From Corallococcus caeni (GTDB taxonomy: Bacteria > Myxococcota > Myxococcia > Myxococcales > Myxococcaceae), in NCBI RefSeq assembly GCF_036245865.1, contig NZ_BTTW01000004.1, positions 186,001 to 250,000 on the forward strand: a DNA stretch of 64,000 nucleotides, written 5' to 3'. Below, one piece after another: positions 57,215 to 64,000 of this stretch. Position 1 is the stretch's first letter; each line of letters starts with the position of its first letter. The position numbers and the translations under genes were made by a program. The notes beneath the pieces were generated by a model. The model did not search any database. It saw only the letters and a list, made by a program, of their open reading frames with translations, and was not told the DNA's origin.

Positions 57215-58280
57215 CTGTCTGATCCTGGAGCATGTGCAGGAGGGACGCTCCGAGCGCGTCCTCATTGATGGCGGCACCCCCGCGTCGTATCCGGCCCTGC
57301 GCGCACGGCTTTCCCGTGATGCGCGGTCGCACTTCGATTTGATTGTCGTCACCCACGTCGATGCGGACCACATTGGCGGCATCCTGGAGTTGCTCCGGGA
57401 CCCCGCGGTCGGCATCACTTATGACGACCTCTGGTTCAACGGCCAGCACCACATGAAGTCTTTCCTGGCGGAACTCACGGGCGCGGAAGGAGGCGGTGCG
57501 GCGCCGGAAGCTCCACCTGAAGACCGGCTCGGCCCCGGACAGGGGGAAGCGCTGACGACAATCATCCAGGGAGGGCCCTGGAATGAAGCCTTTCGCCGGG
57601 GCCCCATTGCCGTGCCGGACACGGGGGCATTGCCGCGCATCAAGCTGCGCGGTGGGTTGTCGCTGACGGTGCTGTCGCCGACACCGGTCGCGCTCCGGAA
57701 GATGGCGCTCGTCTGGGCAAGGGAGGTCAGGTCCGTGAATGAGGAGTTGTCCCGCCCCTTCATGGCGACGCAGGACCCGGCGGATCGTCTGGGAGGAGCC
57801 CTGGACGTGGGGGCGCTGGCTGCGGAGCCCCCGCAGCGTGACGATGCCCCCGCCAATGGCAGCAGCATCGCGCTGCTCGCCGAGAGCGGAACCCAGGCGT
57901 GTCTGCTCGCCGCGGATGCTTGGCCCCAGGTCCTTGCCGAGACACTCCAGCGGTTGCTCCAGGAGCGGGGGCTTTCCCGGCTGCCCTTGAGCGCGGTCAA
58001 GCTTCCTCACCATGGAAGCAAGCGCAATGTCACGCGCGAGTGGCTCGACCTGGTGGAGTGCAGCGACTTCCTCATCTCCACGGATGGCACGCGCTTCCGA
58101 CATCCAGATGCCCAGGCAATCGCACGCATCGTCGCCGCGAAGCGCGGGGTTCGCCTGCACTTCAACACCGCGTCGCTCTCCGCTTCCCAGTGGAAGTCCG
58201 AGAGCCTTCAGGTCCGCCATGGCTTCACCACCACCTACCCCGCGGTGGAAGGTGGGTCGCGGATTCTCACCTGGGGCTGA
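57177..58280 (+). CDS. Metallo-beta-lactamase-fold protein (ComEC/Rec2-like MBL)
   Basis: 367 residues starting inside the previous gene (ATG 57177, GGGAGGG upstream). MBL motifs: LEMLPAGCGDCLIL, VLIDGGTP, motif II VVTHVDADHIGG, where the second His of H-x-H-x-D-H is Asp (H-x-D-x-D-H), then LPHHGSKRNVTREWLDL (the P-H-H-G-S of ComEC-type MBL domains) and FLISTDGTRFRHPDAQAI. The first motif fits a subgroup of bacterial MBL proteins often next to conflict genes. No transmembrane part is present, unlike full ComEC. A Zn-dependent hydrolase, perhaps a nuclease or phosphodiesterase; the substrate is unknown. It is 33 bases upstream of the large CHAT gene. Confidence 0.82.
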   Translation: MLTLEMLPAGCGDCLILEHVQEGRSERVLIDGGTPASYPALRARLSRDARSHFDLIVVTHVDADHIGGILELLRDPAVGITYDDLWFNGQHHMKSFLAELTGAEGGGAAPEAPPEDRLGPGQGEALTTIIQGGPWNEAFRRGPIAVPDTGALPRIKLRGGLSLTVLSPTPVALRKMALVWAREVRSVNEELSRPFMATQDPADRLGGALDVGALAAEPPQRDDAPANGSSIALLAESGTQACLLAADAWPQVLAETLQRLLQERGLSRLPLSAVKLPHHGSKRNVTREWLDLVECSDFLISTDGTRFRHPDAQAIARIVAAKRGVRLHFNTASLSASQWKSESLQVRHGFTTTYPAVEGGSRILTWG

Positions 58281-58313
58281 GCTGGTGGTTCCAATCGCAG
58301 CACCGGGGGGCAC

Positions 58314-61300
58314 ATGACGGACGCCGGAGCGACAAGGAAGCTGGACCTCGCCAAAGGGTTCCTCGACAAGCGGATGCCGGCGCAAGCCGTCCAACTCGCA
58401 CGCGAGGCGCTCCAGGAACTGCCGGTGGGGACCCTCCCAGAGGAGCGCTCCAGCGCGCATGGCGTGCTCGGTCAGGCTTTGTTGGAATCGGAAGACGCCG
58501 CTCCTGCCGTAGGGCATCTGGAAGAGGCCCTGGGGCTGCTCGCGCCCGGCGCCCCCAGCCAATCGCGCGTCCAGACCCGCATGACGTTGGCCACCGCGTA
58601 TGCCTGCCTTGAGCGTCACGACGATGCAGCGGCCCAGCTCACGCGAGCGATCGAGGATGCGCGGGCCGTAGGCCTCCAGGGACACCTTGCCTTGGCCTCG
58701 GTGCGCCTGGCCGAACTGGAAGAGCTGTCCGGCGACGTCCAACGCTGGCACGACCGCCTGCGGTCCGCGGAACGGGAGGTGGCAGGCACCCCTTTCGAGA
58801 AGCTCCTGCTGTTGCTGCGGTTGGGGCCCGACCGCAACCGCGGGCAACTGGCGGAGGAGGTGCTCGACGTGATGAGGAGCTATGCCCAGGGCACCCTACA
58901 GCTCAACGCCCCCCTGGAGCAGCAGCTTGCCACCCTCCTGATGAACCAGGCGGAGCAGCTCCCCGGGGACCTCCGCCGTGGACTGCTGGATGGCGCGAAT
59001 GGCCCACACATCGAGCCCATCGTCCGTGCACGGCTCCTCGCAAGCGAGGGACGAAAGGGCGAAGCACAGGAGCTGCTGCGGCGGAAGCTGTCGAAGGACA
59101 CGACCCACCCAGAGCGGCTGAGGACCGCGGGGCTGTTGATGGCCCTTCTCGACGAGCAGGCCCATGACGAGCGCCTCCAACTCTGCGACATGGTGGAGCG
59201 GCTGCTGGTGGGCGAGGACGATGATCCGTCGATGCGTTCGGATCTGGCGGCGGCGCTCTGGAAGAGCGCGAGGGGGGACAGGAAGGTACTGGACCGGGCC
59301 TGGCGCCACGCGGAGCATGCGGCGGAGGTCCTGGCCAGTAGCGCCTCCGCGAGAGAGGTCAACGCACGGGTCCTGGCGTCGATCCGCGTGTCGCAGCTCG
59401 CCTCCGGCGCCGCCATGTCCACGCCCGAGCAGATCGCCCTAGCGCTCTGGTTCGATCAGGCCCTGCCTCTTCCCGTAGAGGAATTGGGCCGTCGTCGGAC
59501 GGAGGCCGTCTCCATCCTGCTCCATCCGGGACCACTCACGCTTCCGCGAGCGCTCAGCGTCGCCGAGCGTTTGCTTGGCACCGTCAATGACTCCGCGGAA
59601 ACGCAGGTGCTCCAGGCGCGCCTTCGGTGGATCCGTCAGCGAAGCTTGGCTTCCAGTGACAAGGCTTCGTCGGAGGCTATGGATGCCCCGCGGGGTCCCT
59701 TTGATGAGGTGCCCGTATGGGTGGTCGAGCTTGCCCAAGGGCGGCATCCTTCCGAGGCCAGCTCCTTCGATGTGCAGGAGCTGACACTCCTGGGCAGACT
59801 CATGAGGGCCCGTCCGGATCGCGCGGAGGAGTGTCTGGACTGGCTGCTCGAATGCATGTCCCGCACCTCCACGGCGGGTCACGAACTGCTGGCCCTCCTC
59901 GCGGCGCTTGGGCCGGTGGGGGCAGTGGGGCCACGCCTGCTTGAACGCGTCGAGCGTGCGCTGGCTCGCGAGCCGAGTTTCTCCTTGTTTCGCCTGAGGG
60001 TGCAGTTCCTCGCCCAGACCAAAGCGTGGGGAGAGGGAACGCCCTATTCGCACGCCGCGGATGCCCTCCTGGCGGCGGCGCGCACCCCTGAAGAAAGGCT
60101 CGAAGCAGGCTACTTCAAGGGCGTCGAACGACTGAATGCGCTCCAGGTGCTTCACCCCCTGGCGGAACGCCGCGGACGCATCCTGGAGGAGGCACGCCAG
60201 AGCCTCCTCAAGGCGATGGAAGAGACCACCCGGGCCCAGGTTTCAGGTCACCTTCCCTTCGCGCTCCTCATCACCACGGGCAATGCCTTCCGGGAAGGGC
60301 CCGCCCGCGACGTCGAGCGCGCCCTGAGCCTCTACGAGCAGGCTCGGAGCCTGGGGGCTCCCAATCCGCTTGAAGCCGCGAAGCTCTCGAAGGTCAACGC
60401 GGATGCTCTGCTCTTGCGCAAGGCCCCGGGCGATGCAGCGCAGGCCCTACGGTTGTTGGAGCATGCCCTCAAGTTCCGATCAGGGGGACCCTACGAGGCC
60501 GAGACCCACTTGTCCGCCGCCGAAGCGGAACTCGAGCAGTCGGAGCGTCCAGAAGAGGAGCGCCTGACGCGTGCCATCGCCCGGCTTGAAGAGGCGTTGC
60601 GCTGCGGGGATGCGCTGAACCGGCTGGCCCTGGCGGAGCGGTTGGTCAGCCTCATGGCCCAGCTCATCCCCCATCGGCAGCAAGATGGTGCGCTCCACCG
60701 GCGGCTGGATGAACTCGGCCGGCTTCACCCGAGGTTGGCGGAGAAGGCGGCTCACGCGAAGCGTGGCCAGCAAGGACCGATTCCGGATGAGTGGATGCGC
60801 AACGGAATGGCCTCCGTCCAGCAACCCGCGGTCGCCGCCTATATCCGGGAAACGCGCCCATTGAAGCGGGCGAAGGACCTCATTGCCGAAATGTCACTGG
60901 ATCCATCCAGCCCCCAGGCCCAGGCCATCCTGGCCCAGGAGTCAGCGCCGGAAGAACGAACACCTTCTTTCCTGCGGGCACGCGCGGAGCGCCTGCTCCA
61001 CGTCAGCGACGTCAAGCAGCGCCCGGGGATCTGCGCGGCGCGCGCGAAGCTGCTCACGCACCTCGCGGGCCCCGGACATGCGAGCGTTCAGGAGACGTGG
61101 TCCGCCATCGAAGAGGCCGAGCGTCTGAGCCGGGCCATTCCCAGTCCGGAGGCGCGCCACTTCCTCATCCTGGAGCTGGCTCGCGTCTGGGCGCCCCTGG
61201 ATGTCCACGACCACCCCATCAATGACTTCTCCCGCTCAGCACGGTTGTGTCGCGAGGTGCTCGACGATCCCGCGGTGAACCCAGCCGCTTCCCTTGATGC

Positions 61301-63659
61301 GCTGCAATGCTTCGCACGCGCGACGCGCTACCGGACGGACGGGGACCGGGATGCCCACCTGCGCGAGGCCGAAAGGCTCTACGAGGAGTGTCGGCGCCGC
61401 TACGAGCAGCTGGGAATGCAGGACGGCGAAGCCATCATGCGCACGAACCTCGCGGAGGTCCGGGCGGAGCTCCGAACAGGAGGCAGCGAGCCCGAGTACG
61501 AGGAGGGCCTCAAGGCCGCGCGAGCGCGCGTCTCGGTGGCTCGCGGTGCCTCGGAGCAGGCGCTCGCGAAGGGCAACCTCGCGGTGGAACTCACGCGCCT
61601 GGGCTCGCGACGCCGCTCTCCCGAGGGTGACGCGCTGCTTGCCGAAGCGCGGACGTACTTCGAGTCGATGCCATGGGAGGATGTCCCCGACCTGCGACGG
61701 TTCTCGGTGGAGAACTACCAGGCCCTCTGCCTCGCGGAGCTCGCCGTCCGAGCAGGGCGGCGCGCCGAGGCCATCTCACTGTGGCGTCAACGCCTGGAGG
61801 GACAGGACCGCGGGGCCCAGCCTTTCAACTGGGCCATGACCGCCCACAACCTCGCTATGCACCTGATGGCGCCGGACCGCCACACGGGAAGCATGGAATC
61901 GAAGGCCGTCATCGCGGGACTGCTGCTGTGCGAACAGGTGCTTCAGGTCCGGACCCTGGAGGCCCATCCCGGATTCCATTGGGAGACCACCGATGAAATG
62001 GGGCAGGCCATCATACGAGTCCTGGAATGCTGGCCCGATTCCGAGCCCTGGCCCCAAGAGCTGTGGGTTCGTGGAGCGCAAGCGCTCGACGGCGCCATCG
62101 CGGCGGCCCGGAGATGGGGGAAGGGCGAGCGGCTCGCCCAATCCGCCCTCGGGCTGCTCCGGCTCTCCGTCCTGACCCAGGAGCCCGGGCACATCGAGTC
62201 CACCGCTGAGCGCGCCTGGGTCGCACTTGATGAAGCCCGGCCCTTCCTGTTGGTGGACGAGCCGTCGGCATTCGAGGAGGCCCAGGTCACCGCCGACGTA
62301 GGAACCGTGCTGGCCCGCGCGCTGAAGGAGCGGACCGTCAGTGGCGACACGGCGGGGCTCTCCTTCGTGCTGACCGGAGCCCCTGCGGAGCGAGTCCTTC
62401 GCTGGCTCGCGCGGGCATCGGGCGCGTTCCAGCGCACCCTGGCGGGCAGGATGTCCCGGCCCGAACGGGTTCCCTCGGGGGACTGGGTGGAATGGCTCGA
62501 GGCCATACGCGGAGGAATGCCTGGTGTCGTGGCGCGGACCCTGGAGAAGGTGCGCCTCACCGAACCCGCCTTCCTTCGCGGAGAGCCGGATCTGTCCGGG
62601 ACCTGGAGCTGGTTGCGAGCCCGGCCCGGCTCGGCCGCCGTTGCGCTCATCAGCGGAAGCCTGGGAACGATGGTGGTAGTCCTCGAGAGCCGGGAGCACC
62701 CTCAGGTGAGGGTGGCGGAACTCCGGGTCGGCGCGATTCCGGTGGAGGCGCGCGCGGTGGCCCAGGCCATGGGAGTGGATGAGAGCGGACAGCCCTACCG
62801 GGACCTCCTCGCCTGGGCCCGGACGCAGTTGCTGCCGTCCCTCCAGGCGCTGCTTCCACCTGCCCCGACGCACCTGCTCTGGATTCCCGCGGGCCCCCTT
62901 CGATTGCTGGCCCCGGTGGACCTCTGGCCCTCCACGCCTGTTTCGCTGGGGACGCGGCTCGCGTTGGAGTCACGCTCCTTTCCGGGCCGTCCCCGATGCA
63001 CGCTCCTGGCGGTCGCGGACCCCGGGCCCGGCCGCAGGGGAGATCTCAAGAGCGCGGTCAAGCTCGGTGCACACCTCGCCCACCGCGTAGCTTCCTCCGG
63101 AAGGCCACGTGTGTTGCTGAGTCAGGGGGCGAAGTTCGGGACCGCGCTCAAACTGACGTGCCCTGGGCTCGTGGAGCGGCCGGCATCGGCGCAGGATGTC
63201 CTGCGCGAGCTAGCGGAAGCGGACGTGGTGGTGATCCTCTGCCATGGCGGGGTCGAAGGTCCTCGCAAGGCAACGCTCCAGCTCCTCGACGAGACAGGCT
63301 CGGACTCGGAACTGGCATTGGAACAGGTGGGCGCGGATCCTCGTCGCATCGCGGGCGCCACCGTGGTGCTCCTCTCTTGTGAGACAGGACAGGTAGGCGG
63401 CTGGCTCCACCGCGCGGCGGGATTGGCCGGCGCATTCCTGGCGAGCGGAGCCCGACGAATCATCGCCCCGCTTTGGAACGTGCGACTGGGAACCGCGGTC
63501 CAGGTAGGGAGTGCTGTGCTTGAGGCATTGGCCCGGGAGCAAGACCCCTCCCTGGTGCTCCACTCCCTCCAGTCCGAAAGCATGCAGGCAGACAGCAATC
63601 CTGCTTCGAGTTTCGGCCGCAACTGGTCACTCAAAGCCTTCGTCCACTGGGTGGGATGA
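58314..63659 (+). CDS. Large helical-repeat (TPR-like) protein with C-terminal CHAT domain
   Basis: 1781 residues. The N-terminal ~1450 residues are almost all helical, with TPR-like pairs (DKRMPAQAVQLAREALQEL, SSAHGVLGQALLESEDAAPAVGHLEEAL, TLATAYACLERHDDAAAQLTRAIEDA) and many Leu/Ala/Arg-rich helices after them. The last ~300 residues are a CHAT domain: AEADVVVILCHGG with H1644, then VVLLSCETG with C1689 (45 residues later), GAFLASGARRIIAPLWNVR, and the tail FGRNWSLKAFVHWVG. This is the usual architecture in which helical repeats sense or recruit and the CHAT peptidase acts. GGGGGG precedes the ATG at 58314. It is the third gene of the operon. No signal peptide. Partner and substrate unknown. 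Confidence 0.8.
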   Translation: MTDAGATRKLDLAKGFLDKRMPAQAVQLAREALQELPVGTLPEERSSAHGVLGQALLESEDAAPAVGHLEEALGLLAPGAPSQSRVQTRMTLATAYACLERHDDAAAQLTRAIEDARAVGLQGHLALASVRLAELEELSGDVQRWHDRLRSAEREVAGTPFEKLLLLLRLGPDRNRGQLAEEVLDVMRSYAQGTLQLNAPLEQQLATLLMNQAEQLPGDLRRGLLDGANGPHIEPIVRARLLASEGRKGEAQELLRRKLSKDTTHPERLRTAGLLMALLDEQAHDERLQLCDMVERLLVGEDDDPSMRSDLAAALWKSARGDRKVLDRAWRHAEHAAEVLASSASAREVNARVLASIRVSQLASGAAMSTPEQIALALWFDQALPLPVEELGRRRTEAVSILLHPGPLTLPRALSVAERLLGTVNDSAETQVLQARLRWIRQRSLASSDKASSEAMDAPRGPFDEVPVWVVELAQGRHPSEASSFDVQELTLLGRLMRARPDRAEECLDWLLECMSRTSTAGHELLALLAALGPVGAVGPRLLERVERALAREPSFSLFRLRVQFLAQTKAWGEGTPYSHAADALLAAARTPEERLEAGYFKGVERLNALQVLHPLAERRGRILEEARQSLLKAMEETTRAQVSGHLPFALLITTGNAFREGPARDVERALSLYEQARSLGAPNPLEAAKLSKVNADALLLRKAPGDAAQALRLLEHALKFRSGGPYEAETHLSAAEAELEQSERPEEERLTRAIARLEEALRCGDALNRLALAERLVSLMAQLIPHRQQDGALHRRLDELGRLHPRLAEKAAHAKRGQQGPIPDEWMRNGMASVQQPAVAAYIRETRPLKRAKDLIAEMSLDPSSPQAQAILAQESAPEERTPSFLRARAERLLHVSDVKQRPGICAARAKLLTHLAGPGHASVQETWSAIEEAERLSRAIPSPEARHFLILELARVWAPLDVHDHPINDFSRSARLCREVLDDPAVNPAASLDALQCFARATRYRTDGDRDAHLREAERLYEECRRRYEQLGMQDGEAIMRTNLAEVRAELRTGGSEPEYEEGLKAARARVSVARGASEQALAKGNLAVELTRLGSRRRSPEGDALLAEARTYFESMPWEDVPDLRRFSVENYQALCLAELAVRAGRRAEAISLWRQRLEGQDRGAQPFNWAMTAHNLAMHLMAPDRHTGSMESKAVIAGLLLCEQVLQVRTLEAHPGFHWETTDEMGQAIIRVLECWPDSEPWPQELWVRGAQALDGAIAAARRWGKGERLAQSALGLLRLSVLTQEPGHIESTAERAWVALDEARPFLLVDEPSAFEEAQVTADVGTVLARALKERTVSGDTAGLSFVLTGAPAERVLRWLARASGAFQRTLAGRMSRPERVPSGDWVEWLEAIRGGMPGVVARTLEKVRLTEPAFLRGEPDLSGTWSWLRARPGSAAVALISGSLGTMVVVLESREHPQVRVAELRVGAIPVEARAVAQAMGVDESGQPYRDLLAWARTQLLPSLQALLPPAPTHLLWIPAGPLRLLAPVDLWPSTPVSLGTRLALESRSFPGRPRCTLLAVADPGPGRRGDLKSAVKLGAHLAHRVASSGRPRVLLSQGAKFGTALKLTCPGLVERPASAQDVLRELAEADVVVILCHGGVEGPRKATLQLLDETGSDSELALEQVGADPRRIAGATVVLLSCETGQVGGWLHRAAGLAGAFLASGARRIIAPLWNVRLGTAVQVGSAVLEALAREQDPSLVLHSLQSESMQADSNPASSFGRNWSLKAFVHWVG

Positions 63660-63689
63660 TCGGAGACCGGCAGTCCTGCCCAGGACGGC

Positions 63690-63926
63690 TCATGGAAGCG
63701 CGTTGACCCAGACGTAGTTGCTCTCGAACACCCCAGGTAGAGCGACGAAGAATAGGTCTGTGGTCGCGGGCGACCTCTGGGTGGACGTGAGCTGGAATCC
63801 CCGGTACCGCTCGGGAGTCACGGTCCGCCCTGGAAGCCCAGGGAGGAGCCCCGAGCGCGGGCAAGCAAAAAGCCCAGCAACCGGTTGGGATTGCTGGGCT
63901 TCTGGCTGTGTTTCAATTCCTCGCGG
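63690..63926 (-). other. Possible C-terminal remnant of a gene on the minus strand (no start codon seen)
   Basis: Read on the minus strand from 63926 to the stop TGA at 63690-63692, the frame is open and has protein-like composition (for example RGFQLTSTQR, FFVALPGVFESNYVWVNALP). Most of its third codon positions are G or C. I see no ATG or well-placed GTG, and its 5' part overlaps the intrinsic terminator at 63867-63901. It may be a degraded gene fragment or simply a chance open frame. Confidence 0.22.
63867..63901 (-). terminator. Intrinsic terminator of the minus-strand gene at the right edge
   Basis: AAGCCCAGCAA (63870-63880) pairs perfectly with TTGCTGGGCTT (63891-63901) around a ten-base loop. 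Read on the minus strand the hairpin ends in a T-run (63867-63871), as expected for factor-independent termination of the gene whose stop is at 63927. Confidence 0.85.
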
Positions 63927-64000
63927 CTACAGCGCGAGGATGCGCACCTGGAGCTGCCCCGTGCTCACCCCCGTGACGAGCACCAGCTCTCCGCGGTGCA
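63927..64000 (-). CDS. 3' end of an unidentified gene (rest outside window)
   Basis: The last 23 codons of a minus-strand gene that runs off the right edge. They read ...H-R-G-E-L-V-L-V-T-G-V-S-T-G-Q-L-Q-V-R-I-L-A-L and stop at TAG (63927-63929). An intrinsic terminator follows 26 bases downstream, which supports a real gene end. The alternating hydrophobic residues (ELVLVTGV..QLQVRIL) suggest terminal beta-strands. Nothing more can be said about its function. Confidence 0.6.
   Translation of the reverse strand, partial: HRGELVLVTGVSTGQLQVRILAL

Noticed and set aside
1-64000. tRNA, rRNA, CRISPR array, insertion sequence or integrase/attachment site
   Set aside because: I saw no cloverleaf with a CCA end, no rRNA core sequences, no regularly spaced repeats, no transposase motifs and no flanking direct repeats. 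A covariance-model search was not possible here.

Overview
The window is very GC-rich (sampled lines run about 67-73 % G+C). It encodes many lipoproteins, a Ser/Thr kinase beside a sigma factor, a hybrid histidine kinase and an ADYC-motif protein. Together these point to a large-genome myxobacterium; a Myxococcaceae member such as Corallococcus or Myxococcus is my inference from protein style, not a database result. I find no rRNA, tRNA, CRISPR array, insertion sequence or integrase. Almost all of the sequence is protein-coding, on both strands, with short intergenic gaps.

Left third (1-31 kb): a truncated GNAT gene; a 1306-residue kinase/STAND/FGE protein divergent from a sigma-70-like factor; an ADYC protein; a 1682-residue multi-span membrane protein; small secreted or lipid-anchored proteins; a ChaN-like lipoprotein; a sensor kinase with two kinase cores around one receiver; a YgiQ-type radical SAM protein; a surface lipoprotein; a 1241-residue fusion of two different SF1 helicases; a sigma region-2-like orphan; and a run of ordinary enzymes (alpha/beta hydrolase, DUF459 SGNH hydrolase, MshEN protein, Spx/ArsC-like protein, flippase-like membrane protein).

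Middle (31-53 kb): a SET-domain protein; a DUF1592/DUF1552 pair; a pectinacetylesterase-like protein; a HelD-like helicase; an outer-membrane-type beta-barrel protein; a 946-residue Ig-like/PDZ protein; an acyl-CoA dehydrogenase; a Gly/Pro-rich protein; a DUF2780-like protein; a Nudix hydrolase; a GT39-like membrane protein; and a carbohydrate cluster (pectate-lyase-like and GH43 lipoproteins). Between the last two lies a small secreted peptide whose six cysteines match the CS-alpha-beta defensin pattern.

Right end (53-64 kb): a protein of unknown function with basic, nuclear-localisation-like patches, followed by a tight operon. The operon encodes a protein with a C-terminal CHAT (caspase-like) domain, a ComEC-type metallo-beta-lactamase-fold protein overlapping it, and a 1781-residue helical-repeat/CHAT protein. 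Both CHAT proteins keep a His and a Cys exactly 45 residues apart. This is the best candidate in the window for an undescribed conflict or regulated-proteolysis system. The window ends in the 3' end of a minus-strand gene and its terminator.
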